This document shows positions 41,427 through 51,774 of a DNA stretch of 64,000 nucleotides, one piece after another. A program made the translations under genes and the position numbers. The stretch lies in the NCBI GenBank assembly GCA_001897755.1, contig MKUJ01000003.1:93754-157753 (forward strand), read 5' to 3'. The notes under the pieces were generated by a model that saw nothing but the letters and a program-made list of their open reading frames with translations, was not told the origin of the DNA and did not search any database. The first letter of the stretch is position 1. Every line of letters begins with the position of its first letter. The stretch is from Afipia sp. 64-13 (GTDB lineage: Bacteria; Pseudomonadota; Alphaproteobacteria; Rhizobiales; Xanthobacteraceae).

Positions 41427-42260
41427 TCACGCGGCCGCGAGATCGGCCTCGACCAGCGCGCGCAATTCCGGCGTGACCTGCGGCCGCTGGCCGAACCAGA
41501 GTTCGAAGCCGCGCACCGCTTGATGCAGCAGCATGCCAAGGCCGTCCGCCGTCTTGAAACCGCGCGCCCTCGCGTCCTTCAGCAGTTCGGTCGCGAGCGG
41601 CACATAGACGAGATCGGCGACCACCGCGTCCGGCCGCAACGCCCCGACATCCACCTGAAGCGACGGCTGGCCTTTCATGCCAAGCGAGGTGGTGTTCACC
41701 AGCACGTCGACCCCCGGCAGCAACGCCTCGATGTCCGGCCATGACACGACCTGCACCCGCTCGCCGAACTGATCGCGCAGCGCCTGCGCGCGCGCCGCGG
41801 TGCGGTTGGCCAGATGCACGCGGGACATGCCGCGCTCCAGCAGCCCGAACACCACCGCGCGCGCCGAGCCGCCCGCACCGAGCACCAGCGCCTCACCGCC
41901 GCGATCCCATCCCGGCGCCGCGGCGTCGAGATTGTTGATGAAGCCTTCGATGTCAGTGTTGGTGGAGTGCAGCGCGCCGTCCTTGAAGAACAGCGTGTTG
42001 GCGGCGCCGACCGCGCGAGCGCGCACATCCGGCACCGATGCCGCCAGAGCGCGCTCCTTGTGCGGAATGGTGACATTGGCGCCGCTGTAGCCGCGGGCGG
42101 CAAGCCGCGCGACGAAATCGGCGAATGCCGCCGGCTCGACCGCCTCGATGCGATAATCGCCTTCGAGGCCGAGCGCCTTCAGCCAATATTTATGAATCAG
42201 CGGCGAGCGCGAATGCGCCGCCGGCCAGCCGATCAGGCAGGCCGCACGCGGCATACTCAT
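41427..42260 (-). CDS. aroE: shikimate dehydrogenase
   Basis: This is a 277-residue NADPH enzyme reducing 3-dehydroshikimate in aromatic amino-acid synthesis. ACLIGWPAAHSRSPLIHKYW binds shikimate, GANVTIPHKERAL holds the catalytic Lys, and NTDIEGF holds the catalytic Asp. The NADPH loop is ALVLGAGGSARAVVFGL, and NTTSLGMKGQP and DGLGMLLHQAVRGFELWFG also match. The start Met at 42260 has GAGG upstream. Confidence 0.95.
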   Translation of the reverse strand: MSMPRAACLIGWPAAHSRSPLIHKYWLKALGLEGDYRIEAVEPAAFADFVARLAARGYSGANVTIPHKERALAASVPDVRARAVGAANTLFFKDGALHSTNTDIEGFINNLDAAAPGWDRGGEALVLGAGGSARAVVFGLLERGMSRVHLANRTAARAQALRDQFGERVQVVSWPDIEALLPGVDVLVNTTSLGMKGQPSLQVDVGALRPDAVVADLVYVPLATELLKDARARGFKTADGLGMLLHQAVRGFELWFGQRPQVTPELRALVEADLAAA

Positions 42261-42306
42261 GACACCTCGCAACGCAGGTCGCGCCTATCCATCGATCCCA
42301 ACCGCA

Positions 42307-44043
42307 TCACTCGCCGGTTTTCGCCGTGACCGGCGATCCCTTGATCTCGTTCAGCGCCTGGACGATATCGGCGCGGAATTCGGCCGCCGGCGGCCGCGCG
42401 CCATAGGTCTTGAGCGCGCGTCGCACGGACGTCGAGGTTCCGGTGAGAAACACCCGCACGTTCTTGCGCCGCGCCTTGACGGCCATCCGGCCGATGACGT
42501 TCGCTGCGGTGGAATCCAGAAACGGCACAGCGGCGAAGTCGATGATCATCGCCTTGCGGCGGGTCGAGATGTTGTCGAGCACCGACCCCACGGTGGAGGC
42601 CGCGCCGAAAAAGAACGCGCCGGTGATCCGATAGATCATGACGTCGCGATCGCTCGCCAGGCTGGAATCATACGGCTGGCGGGCATCCGGCGCACCGTCG
42701 GGCCGGTCGTCACCGGCAAGCGGGGCACGGGTCTCGATGTCCGTGGTCTGCGCCATGCGATGGATAAACAGCACCGAGCCGAGCGCGAAGCCGACCACGA
42801 TTCCTTCGGTCAAATCGCGGAAGACGGTGAGCAGGAAGGTGACCAGCAGCACCGCCGCGTCACCCCAGGAGGCGCGGATCAGCGTGGCGAATTCATTGCG
42901 CTCGACCATGTTCCAGGCCACCACCGCCAGCACGGCCGCCAGCGTTGCCAGCGGAATGAAACTCGCGAGCGGCGCCGCGACCAGCATGAATAGCAGCAGG
43001 AACAACGAATGCATGATGCCCGCGATCGGCCCATGGGCGCCGGAGCGCACGTTGGTCGCGGTGCGGGCGATGGTGCCGGTGACACAAATGCCGCCGAACA
43101 GCGCCGAGCCGATATTGGCGACGCCCTGCGCGACCAGTTCGCAATTGGAGCGGTGCCGACGCCCGGTCATGCCGTCCGCCACCACTGCGGACAGCAGCGA
43201 CTCGATCGCTCCCAGCAGCGCGAAAGCTACCGCGTCCGGCAACACGGCCTGAACCTTGTCCAGCGACAGAGCGGGCAGCGACGGCGCCGGCAGCATCTGC
43301 GGAATGCCGCCGAACCGCGTGCCGATGGTCTCCACCGGCAGGCCGAACAGCCACGCGCCGAAAGCGGTGACGATCACGGCAAACAGCAGGCCGGGAAAGG
43401 TCGGCCGCCACATCCGCAAACCGACGATCATCACAATGGTGAGCGCCGAGATCGCGATGGCGGCCGGGCTCGCGGTGCCGATGACGCCCCACAGCGCCTC
43501 GACCTTGGCGACGAACGGCCCCGGCTCATGCGCCAGCGTCAGGCCGAGCAGATCCTTGATCTGGCTGGCGAAGATAATGACGCCGATGCCGGCGGTGAAG
43601 CCCACCGTCACCGAATAGGGGATGTACTTGATATAAGTGCCAAGCCGCAGAAAGCCGGCCGCAATCAGAAACAGGCCCGCCAGCAACGTCGCCAGGATCA
43701 ATCCGTCGATGCCGTGACGGGCGACGGTGGCGGCGACCAGCACGATGAACGCGCCCGCCGGCCCACCGATCTGAAACCGGCTGCCACCGAGAAGAGAGAT
43801 CAGGAAGCCGCCGACGATCGCGGTGTAAAGGCCGCGATCCGGCGTCGCGCCCGAGGCGATCGCGATCGCCATCGACAGCGGCAGCGCAACGATGGCGACA
43901 GTCAGGCCCGAGATGGCGTCGGCGCGAAAATCCGCAAAGCCGTAGCCTTCTCGAAGAACGGTGACGAGCTTCGGGGTAAAGAGTTCGGCGAAAGTCGGTT
44001 CAGCGGCGCTGCGGCTTTCGCTGATGGTGACGAGCCTGTTCAA
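42307..44043 (-). CDS. SulP-family anion transporter with STAS domain
   Basis: This is a 578-residue membrane protein. The transport domain starts near residue 35 (FRADAISGLTVAIVALPLSM, AIASGATPDRGLYTAIVGGF, GSRFQIGGPAGAFIVLVAAT). NCELVAQGVANIGSALFGGI and GTIARTATNVRSGAHGPIAG match the core helices. The C-terminal STAS domain spans about 455-565 (FFFGAASTVGSVLDNI, MIIDFAAVPFLDSTAANVIG). It is a probable sulfate or bicarbonate transporter. It overlaps the DUF992 gene upstream by 4 bp. Confidence 0.92.
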   Translation of the reverse strand: MNRLVTISESRSAAEPTFAELFTPKLVTVLREGYGFADFRADAISGLTVAIVALPLSMAIAIASGATPDRGLYTAIVGGFLISLLGGSRFQIGGPAGAFIVLVAATVARHGIDGLILATLLAGLFLIAAGFLRLGTYIKYIPYSVTVGFTAGIGVIIFASQIKDLLGLTLAHEPGPFVAKVEALWGVIGTASPAAIAISALTIVMIVGLRMWRPTFPGLLFAVIVTAFGAWLFGLPVETIGTRFGGIPQMLPAPSLPALSLDKVQAVLPDAVAFALLGAIESLLSAVVADGMTGRRHRSNCELVAQGVANIGSALFGGICVTGTIARTATNVRSGAHGPIAGIMHSLFLLLFMLVAAPLASFIPLATLAAVLAVVAWNMVERNEFATLIRASWGDAAVLLVTFLLTVFRDLTEGIVVGFALGSVLFIHRMAQTTDIETRAPLAGDDRPDGAPDARQPYDSSLASDRDVMIYRITGAFFFGAASTVGSVLDNISTRRKAMIIDFAAVPFLDSTAANVIGRMAVKARRKNVRVFLTGTSTSVRRALKTYGARPPAAEFRADIVQALNEIKGSPVTAKTGE

Positions 44044-44516
44044 CGTCCCGGACGCAATTCCAGACTTTGCACGCCGGCGGCGACGTTAAGTCCGGTTTGC
44101 CCCTGAACGCTGAGTGGCTGAAGTGCGAAGGAATTTGCCGAACCGCCAATCATGGCGTTGGCGCCGAGACCGACGCCGACCGCCGCGCTGGCGTTCACGC
44201 CGGCATAGTTGCCCGACAGATCGCCCGGACCAAGCTGCGCGGTGGGCGCCAGCACGATCCATGACAGCGCCGAAGCTTCGGTGATGCCGAGATCGAGACC
44301 GATCTTCTTGACGGTGGCCACATAGAGATCATCCGGCCGGCCCTGCGAGCGGAAAACACAGCCCAGATTGGTCACCGAGCCGACCACCATGCCGACGCTG
44401 CTGCCCCCGCGACATTCCAGGGTGCCGGCCTGCACCCGGTCCTGAGCCTGCGTGAGCGTGACGGAAGCGACCAACAAGGCGGCGGACATCGACAGGGCGG
44501 CGGACAGACGGCGCAT
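44040..44516 (-). CDS. DUF992 secreted protein
   Basis: This is a 158-residue precursor starting MRRLSAALSMSAALLVASVT with a signal peptide. The mature domain has the DUF992 pattern GTLECRGGSSVGMVVGSVTN, CVFRS, YVATVKKIGLDLGITEASAL, GANAMIGGSANSFALQPLSV and ends LELRPGR. Its paralogue is at 44685-45197, with about half the residues the same by eye. Function unknown. It overlaps the SulP gene. Confidence 0.85.
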   Translation of the reverse strand: MRRLSAALSMSAALLVASVTLTQAQDRVQAGTLECRGGSSVGMVVGSVTNLGCVFRSQGRPDDLYVATVKKIGLDLGITEASALSWIVLAPTAQLGPGDLSGNYAGVNASAAVGVGLGANAMIGGSANSFALQPLSVQGQTGLNVAAGVQSLELRPGR

Positions 44517-44638
44517 GGATGCTCTCCAGAAATCGGCCGGGGACAGGCCCTCGCGGCTCACAAAACGCGATTCCATCTAGTCACAACGCCGGTCAATGTT
44601 CAATCTCGGCGCCGTTGCCACTTTCGGTCAGCAACAAA

Positions 44639-44666
44639 AAAGGGGCCCGTTCGCACGGGCCCCTTT
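44639..44666 (-). terminator. intrinsic terminator of the longer DUF992 gene
   Basis: There is a perfect 12-bp stem, AAAGGGGCCCGT with ACGGGCCCCTTT, and a TCGC loop. A run of seven T follows on the minus strand, 19 bp past the stop at 44685. Confidence 0.95.
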
Positions 44667-44684
44667 GATTCAAATGCCACGCTC

Positions 44685-45197
44685 TCAGTGATGGCGACGA
44701 TGACGCTTGTGCTTGCGCGGCACGAGACCGCCCGGACGCAATTCCAGCCCGACAAGGCCGCCCGCGGCGTTGAGGCCGGTCTGGCCCTGCAGGCTGAGCG
44801 GCTGCAGCGCGTAGGAATTGGCCGAACCGCCGATCAGCAGGTTGCCGCCGCCGCCAATGCCGATCGAGGCATTACCGCCGACGCCGCCGTAATCACCCGA
44901 CAGGTCGCCGCGTCCGACGCGGAGGGTCGGCGCGTGAACGGCCCAGGCGAGGCCGGTCTGCTGGGTGATGCCGAGATCGAGGCCGAAGCGGCTGACCTTC
45001 GCAACGTACGGCTCGGGACGACGGCCCTCGGCGCGGAATACGCAGTTGAGCTGCGTCACCGAGGTGACCACCATGCCGACATTCGGGCCGCCATGGCATT
45101 CGAGGATGCCGATCTGAACACGCTGCTGCGCGTTGGCGGACACGGCGGAGGAGACAAGCGCCGCCAAAGCGACACCGACGAGCGAGGAAACACGCAT
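44685..45197 (-). CDS. DUF992 secreted protein
   Basis: This is a 170-residue precursor with signal peptide MRVSSLVGVALAALVSSAVS-ANAQ. The DUF992 domain shows GILECHGGPNVGMVVTSVTQ, CVFRAEGRRPEPYVAKVSRF, GLDLGITQQTGLAWAVHAP, NLLIGGSANSYALQPLSLQG and LELRPGG, then a basic tail KHKRHRRHH absent from its neighbour. Function unknown. It is transcribed separately from the shorter copy because a strong terminator lies between them. Confidence 0.87.
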   Translation of the reverse strand: MRVSSLVGVALAALVSSAVSANAQQRVQIGILECHGGPNVGMVVTSVTQLNCVFRAEGRRPEPYVAKVSRFGLDLGITQQTGLAWAVHAPTLRVGRGDLSGDYGGVGGNASIGIGGGGNLLIGGSANSYALQPLSLQGQTGLNAAGGLVGLELRPGGLVPRKHKRHRRHH

Positions 45198-45322
45198 CTA
45201 TTTTAGCTCCAGTGGGATTAACAAAACGACGGAGGGACAAAACGGAAGCGCCGTGTCAAAAACATGGCGCGCCCCATCTTTGCCACCAGATCGTAACGAA
45301 ACGATCCTAGAAGAAGATCACA

Positions 45323-46684
<1,362 letters not shown>

Positions 46685-46818
46685 TTAAACATGATGGCCA
46701 TCCCCCATGCCCCAGGGTTTCGGAAGGCCCCGGCTCTTCCGATCTTAACGGAGCGAGAACCCGGCTCTGATTAGGTCCGGAACGCGGCCGCTCGGATCGC
46801 CGGTCTCAGGTCCCCGAA

Positions 46819-47862
46819 ATGAATATCGCGCAGACACATTCGAAGCATGGCAACGCCGTCTGGATCATCGTCGCGGCGATGGCCGCTTTCGATCTGACTG
46901 CGGTCGTCAACGGCGCGTTCACGATAGCGTGGCCGACATTTCTCGTGCCTTTGGCGACTTGCGCCGGCCTCGCCGCGGCGGGCCGGTTCTATCGCCTGGT
47001 CCGACAGGACAACCGCGCCGCAGGCCTGCTGACGGGCACCGCACAGATCATTGCCTTCAGCGCCGTCGGCGCCCCGATGTCCTATGCGGCGGCGCGGGCC
47101 GGCTTTCCCTTGCAGGACGCCCTTTTCGCCGGCTGGGACCGTCACCTCGGCCTCGACTGGCCGGCCTATGCGACGTTCGTCACCAGCCATGCATGGCTCC
47201 ATCGGCTCCTCGAGCTCGCTTACGCCAGTTTTACAGTGCAAGTGATCACGACGGTGCTCGTGCTGGGATTCGCCGGGCAGCTCCCGCGCCTGACCGTTTT
47301 CGTTTGGTCGTTCATGCTGACGACTCTCGTCACCATCGGCATATCGGCTTTTGTCCCTGCCGTCGGACCATGGCTGTTCTACAATTTGCAGCCTGACGCG
47401 GCGCACGGCGCGATCCCCCTCTCGTCAACGAGCTGGCCGGTGTTTCTCGGAATTCGGGACGGCACATTCAATGTGATGTCGGGATTGAATTCGGAAGGGA
47501 TTATCACTTTCCCGAGTCTTCACGCGGCTCTCGGCGTGCTTTTCGTGATGGCTCTTTGGCGCATTCGCGGATTGCGATGGATTTCGCTTGCGCTCAACAC
47601 CCTGATGATCCTGGCAACGCCCTTTTCGGGCAGCCACTACGGCGTCGATGTCATCGCCGGAATTGCCATCGCATGCGCCTGCTGGCTGGCCGTTCGCCGG
47701 ATGTTTCGCGAAGCCCGGACGAACAACGCAACGTTCACTCCAGTCCCTGAGACTCCCTCGATCGTGCCCGATCTCATGTCCGGCACAATAACCGCCGCCG
47801 CATCGCCCGATCTTGATCTGCGGCAATTCGGAAGTCGCGCAAACGTGACGCAGGAACGCTGA
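46819..47862 (+). CDS. PAP2-superfamily membrane phosphatase
   Basis: This is a 347-residue protein with about eight hydrophobic helices. The two C-terminal PAP2 motifs are clear: FPSLHAALG (catalytic His) and SGSHYGVDVIAGI. The first motif (KxxxxxxRP) is not seen, which is usual for the PAP2_3/inositolphosphotransferase-like branch. It probably acts on lipid phosphates at the outer face of the inner membrane. The last 50 residues are polar and disordered. The gene is divergent from aatA across a 293-bp gap in which I see no other feature. Confidence 0.82.
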   Translation: MNIAQTHSKHGNAVWIIVAAMAAFDLTAVVNGAFTIAWPTFLVPLATCAGLAAAGRFYRLVRQDNRAAGLLTGTAQIIAFSAVGAPMSYAAARAGFPLQDALFAGWDRHLGLDWPAYATFVTSHAWLHRLLELAYASFTVQVITTVLVLGFAGQLPRLTVFVWSFMLTTLVTIGISAFVPAVGPWLFYNLQPDAAHGAIPLSSTSWPVFLGIRDGTFNVMSGLNSEGIITFPSLHAALGVLFVMALWRIRGLRWISLALNTLMILATPFSGSHYGVDVIAGIAIACACWLAVRRMFREARTNNATFTPVPETPSIVPDLMSGTITAAASPDLDLRQFGSRANVTQER

Positions 47863-48003
47863 CAGCCGGCATAATTTTCTGACACGGTGCGCTGCGGCAG
47901 CGGATTTCTACTATTTCCAGAACCCGGCACTTGCGGCAAGCCACTGCTCACATCATTGTCTGTCGAGATTTATGATCATCACCAAACGCAAGCTCGGCCT
48001 CGA

Positions 48004-48642
48004 ATGTACAAGCTCTACTCCATGCAACGCTCCGGCAACAGCTACAAGGTCCGCCTTGCGCTGGCGCTGCTGAACGCGCCCTATCAGGCCGTGGAGATCA
48101 ACATCCTGCGTGGAGAAAGCCGCACGCCGGATTTTCTTGCGATGAACCCGAGCGGACAGGTGCCTCTGCTGGAGATCGACGGGCGTCATCTCGCCGAATC
48201 GAACGCCATCCTCTGGTACGTCGCAGACGGCACGCCGCTCGCGCCGGAAGACCGCATCGATCGCGCGCAGGCGCTGCAATGGATGTTCTTCGAACAGCAC
48301 GCGCTGGAGCCGAGCGTCGGCGCCGCCTATTTCTGGCTGGCGCTGGTGCGCGGCGGACGCGAACTGCAAACCCATGCGCTCGAGGACTGGATGGAACGCG
48401 GCTACGCCGCGCTGCAGGTGATGGAAAATCACCTCAAGACGCATGACTACTTCGCCGCGGGACACCTCACCATCGCGGACATCGCGCTCTACGGCTACAC
48501 CCACGTCGCCGGACAGTGTGACTTCGATCTCGGCGGTTTTCCCGCGATCCGAACCTGGCTGCGGCGGGTCGAAGCCGCGCCGGGGTTTGTCGCCATGGAC
48601 GGCGCCGCGAACCCGGCCACCGCGACTCCGCTGCCCGCATAG
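48004..48642 (+). CDS. glutathione S-transferase
   Basis: This is a 212-residue GST starting MYKLYSMQRSGNSYKVRLAL. The thioredoxin-like half contains NPSGQVPLLEIDGRHLAESN (cis-Pro and the glutamyl-binding ES), and the helical half contains HLTIADIALYGYTHVAGQCD. It conjugates or reduces electrophiles with glutathione. The longer upstream frame has no supporting start. Confidence 0.9.
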   Translation: MYKLYSMQRSGNSYKVRLALALLNAPYQAVEINILRGESRTPDFLAMNPSGQVPLLEIDGRHLAESNAILWYVADGTPLAPEDRIDRAQALQWMFFEQHALEPSVGAAYFWLALVRGGRELQTHALEDWMERGYAALQVMENHLKTHDYFAAGHLTIADIALYGYTHVAGQCDFDLGGFPAIRTWLRRVEAAPGFVAMDGAANPATATPLPA

Positions 48643-48777
48643 GCCGGCTCCCCGTCCGGCCCGGCGGCGGCGCGCCTTGGTTTGGTCACGTTTTGGACCC
48701 GACGCGCCAAAATCTCGACAGCGATATCTGCCACATCTGCCTGACGCGGTGATTCGCGCCGCGATGAGGACATCCGC

Positions 48778-48951
48778 ATGACGCGGCCGAAGGTTGACCA
48801 TCACGGCTTCCGACTTCTGCCGGCCCGCGCGCTGACACGGTGCTCGGGCGACGCCATTGCCGCGGTCGCCGTCCTGTTTTTATCCGCAAGCCTCGTCGTC
48901 GCCCTGACCGCGCTGACGATCCGGCTTGCCGCCACCATGCAGATGGTCTGA
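48778..48951 (+). CDS. small membrane protein (57 aa)
   Basis: The frame reads MTRPKVDHHGFRLLPARALT, then a hydrophobic span (AIAAVAVLFLSASLVVALTA), and ends AATMQMV. GAGGA lies 7 bp before the ATG. It ends 32 bp before the sugar dehydrogenase start, so it may be co-transcribed. No family recognised. Confidence 0.45.
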   Translation: MTRPKVDHHGFRLLPARALTRCSGDAIAAVAVLFLSASLVVALTALTIRLAATMQMV

Positions 48952-48983
48952 CATTTCCCGTTCCGCCCGACGCGGAGATTCCC

Positions 48984-50135
48984 ATGAAGACGCCGAACAT
49001 TGTTGTCGTCGCGTCGCTCGCCGCGGCCACGCTGCTCACGATGTCGCTGTTGGTGACCACGGCGACACGCAGCGCCAGCGCGCCGTTCGACTCCTCGGCC
49101 GGTCCTCTCGACGTCGACACCGTGGCGCGCGGACTGGAGCATCCATGGGCGCTGGCCTTTCTGCCCGACGGCAAAATGCTGGTGACCGAGCGTCCCGGCA
49201 GGATGCGCATCGTCACCCGCGACGGTCAGGTGTCGGTGCCGCTGGCGGGCGTGCCGAAGCCGAAGACGGGGGGACAGGCCGGACTGCTCGATCTCGCGCT
49301 CGACAAGGACTTCGCCGACAACCGCACGCTGTATTTCTGCTTCACCTCCGATACGGGCGGCAACGCTTCGGTGGCGCGGGCGCAACTCGACGAAGCCGCC
49401 TTGCGGCTCGAGGCGGTGAAGGTGATCTTCGTCCAGCAGGGACCCGGCGGAGCCGCCAATCACGGCTGCCGCATCGCGCAGGCACCGGACGGCAATCTGT
49501 TCGTCACCCTCGGCGATCATTTCGGCCCGCGCGACGAGGCGCAGAACCTTGCCACCGACAACGGCAAATTGATCCGCATCGCGCCCGACGGCAGCATTCC
49601 GCCGGACAACCCGTTTGTCGGCAGGGCGAAAGCGCGCCCGGAGATCTGGAGCTATGGCCACCGCAACGCGCAGGGCCTCGCCTTCAACCCGGCATCGGGC
49701 GAGCTATGGGAGATCGAACATGGCCCGCGCGGCGGCGACGAGGTCAACATCATCGGCAAGGGCAAGAATTATGGCTGGCCGGTGATCGGCTACGGCATCG
49801 ACTACAGCGGCGCGAAAATTCACGAGAGCACCGCAAAGCCCGGCATGGAGCAGCCGATCAAATACTGGGTGCCCTCGATCGCGCCCTCCGGCATGGCTTT
49901 CTACACCGGCACGCTGTTTCCGAAATGGCGGGGCAGCCTGTTCACCGGCGCGCTGGCCGGGCAGATGCTGGTGCGGCTGTCGCTCGATGGCGACAAGGTC
50001 ACCGGCGAGGAGCGGCTGCTGCAGAATCTCAACGAACGCATCCGCGACGTGCGGCAGGGCCCCGACGGCGCGCTGTGGCTGCTGACCGACGCCAGCGCCG
50101 GCCGCATCCTGCGGGTCGCACCGGCAGGCGGCTGA
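48984..50135 (+). CDS. PQQ-dependent soluble sugar dehydrogenase (YliI/Asd-like)
   Basis: This is a 383-residue protein with an N-terminal signal or anchor (VVVASLAAATLLTMSLLVTT). The six-bladed propeller shows family signatures: LEHPWALAFLPDGKMLVTER, GGQAGLLDLALDKDF, GGAANHGCRIAQAPDGNLFV, LGDHFGPRDEAQNL, SYGHRNAQGLAFNP, EHGPRGGDEVNIIGKGKNYG and PSIAPSGMAFYTG. The conserved active-site His is in NHG. It oxidises aldose sugars in the periplasm using PQQ. GGAGA precedes the ATG at 48984. Confidence 0.9.
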   Translation: MKTPNIVVVASLAAATLLTMSLLVTTATRSASAPFDSSAGPLDVDTVARGLEHPWALAFLPDGKMLVTERPGRMRIVTRDGQVSVPLAGVPKPKTGGQAGLLDLALDKDFADNRTLYFCFTSDTGGNASVARAQLDEAALRLEAVKVIFVQQGPGGAANHGCRIAQAPDGNLFVTLGDHFGPRDEAQNLATDNGKLIRIAPDGSIPPDNPFVGRAKARPEIWSYGHRNAQGLAFNPASGELWEIEHGPRGGDEVNIIGKGKNYGWPVIGYGIDYSGAKIHESTAKPGMEQPIKYWVPSIAPSGMAFYTGTLFPKWRGSLFTGALAGQMLVRLSLDGDKVTGEERLLQNLNERIRDVRQGPDGALWLLTDASAGRILRVAPAGG

Positions 50136-50139
50136 TTGT

Positions 50140-50493
50140 TCACCATTTGTGGAAGATGAAGAACGCACCGGCGGCGATGAAGGCGAAGCCGAGAGCGTGA
50201 TTCCAGCCGAGCGGCTCCTTCAGATACAGCACCGAGAAACCGGCGAACACCACGAGGGTGATGACCTCCTGCATCGTCTTGAGCTCGGCGGCGCTGTAGA
50301 TTGCGCTGCCCCAGCGGTTCGCCGGCACCGCGAGCCAGTATTCAAAGAAGGCGATGCCCCAGCTCGCCACGATCACCAGCGGCAGCGCGCTGCTCTTGAA
50401 TTTCAGATGGCCGTACCAGGCAAACGTCATGAAAATATTCGAGCCGAACAGCATCAGAATTGGCAGCCACGCCGGCGGAATCAAATTGCTCAT
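50140..50493 (-). CDS. DMT-family small membrane protein (DUF486)
   Basis: This is a 117-residue protein of four membrane helices starting MSNLIPPAWLPILMLFGSNI. It contains FMTFAWYGHLKFKSSALPLV, ASWGIAFFEYWLAVPANRWG and KTMQEVITLVVFAGFSVLYL, the DUF486 signature. It is related to half-size EamA transporters that work as dimers. A start two codons earlier (50499) is possible; the longer frame upstream is not coding. Confidence 0.9.
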   Translation of the reverse strand: MSNLIPPAWLPILMLFGSNIFMTFAWYGHLKFKSSALPLVIVASWGIAFFEYWLAVPANRWGSAIYSAAELKTMQEVITLVVFAGFSVLYLKEPLGWNHALGFAFIAAGAFFIFHKW

Positions 50494-50771
50494 GACCATC
50501 CTTTGTCTGTGGTGATCCGGAACAACGCCACGGCCGTCAAAGGACCGCAAGCGCGCCGGACAGAATCGTCCGGGGATTTTGCGTGTCACCGCACTGTCAT
50601 CAAGCCGGTCTAACCTGCGCCGGCGGTGTCCCCTCGCCTGCCATGCGTTGCGCGACTCCGGTCGCCCCCCTTTCCCTCGCTGGCCGGCCGGGGTCGCATT
50701 TTGTCTGCCGGCGGGATTGCCGCTATAAGCGCCCATCGCCATCCCATGACCGCCTCGCGCCGACAGATGCC

Positions 50772-51764
50772 ATGATTCGCGTCGCCTTCGTTCTGATCGT
50801 GCTGCTGCTGGCGTTCATCGTCCTGCTGCCGTTCCAGCTCGCGGGCATCGTGCTGAACAACAATTTGCAACGGTCGGTGCCGCATCTGTTCCACCGCATC
50901 CTGTGCGCGGCGATCGGGGTGCGGATCAGCCAGATCGGTGCGCGGACGCGCGACCTGCCGGCGCTGCTGCTCGCCAACCATGCCTCATGGCTCGACATCA
51001 CCGTGCTGGGCGCGCTCACGCCTGTGGTGTTCGTGGCGAAATCGGAGGTGGCGCGCTGGCCGGGGATCGGACTGTTGGCGAAACTGCAACGCACGATCTT
51101 TGTCGAGCGCGAGCGCCGTCACAAGACCGGCGAGACCGCCCGCAACATGGCGGCGCACCTCATCAACGGCGATGCCGTGCTGCTGTTTCCGGAAGGCACG
51201 TCCAGCGACGGCATCCGCATCCTGCCGTTCCGCTCGGCACTGATCGGCGCTGTACATCACGCCCTCGGAGATTCGACGCATCACGACCGGGTTGTCGTAC
51301 AGCCGGTGTCGCTCGCCTATACGCGCTATGGCGGCGTGCCGATCGGGCGCGCATTGCGCGACAAGGTCGCCTGGTACGGCGACACCGATCTGGTGCCGCA
51401 TCTGCTCGGCGTCCTGGCTTCCGGCGCGATCGATGTCACCGTGAGTTGGGGCGAAGCTCGTACCTACGACATCAACGCCGACCGCAAGCAGATCGCGCGC
51501 GAAGCGGAGGCAGCCGTGAAGCGGATGACGGCCCGCGCCCTGCGCTGCGGACCGGACAAAAGCGTGGCGCTATCGCCGGCAAGCACCTCGCGCGCGATGA
51601 CTTGCGCACGCTGCGGCGCAGCCTTCACCTGTGGACTGTCGGCCGGGTGCTGGTGCGCGGACGAGCCGGCGCGGTTGCCGCTGCCGGGAGAAAATCACGC
51701 CGACTGTTTATGTCGTGACTGCCTGCGCGCCGAGGCGGCTCGCGGCGACGCTGTCGCGCGGTAA
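50772..51764 (+). CDS. 1-acylglycerol-3-phosphate acyltransferase fused to a cysteine-rich CWC domain
   Basis: This is a 330-residue protein. After an N-terminal membrane span (FVLIVLLLAFIVLLPFQLAG) comes a PlsC domain: the catalytic NHASWLD near residue 71, FVAKSEVARWPGIG, and FPEGTSSDGIRILPFR. Residues about 280-330 add a separate cysteine-rich part with CARCGAAFTCG, CWCADEPARLPLP and CLCRDCL, which matches the small CWC zinc-ribbon-like family. The acyltransferase makes phosphatidic acid in the inner membrane. The fusion is unusual; the last domain is normally a separate small protein. Confidence 0.87.
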   Translation: MIRVAFVLIVLLLAFIVLLPFQLAGIVLNNNLQRSVPHLFHRILCAAIGVRISQIGARTRDLPALLLANHASWLDITVLGALTPVVFVAKSEVARWPGIGLLAKLQRTIFVERERRHKTGETARNMAAHLINGDAVLLFPEGTSSDGIRILPFRSALIGAVHHALGDSTHHDRVVVQPVSLAYTRYGGVPIGRALRDKVAWYGDTDLVPHLLGVLASGAIDVTVSWGEARTYDINADRKQIAREAEAAVKRMTARALRCGPDKSVALSPASTSRAMTCARCGAAFTCGLSAGCWCADEPARLPLPGENHADCLCRDCLRAEAARGDAVAR

Positions 51765-51774
51765 CGCGACGCGC

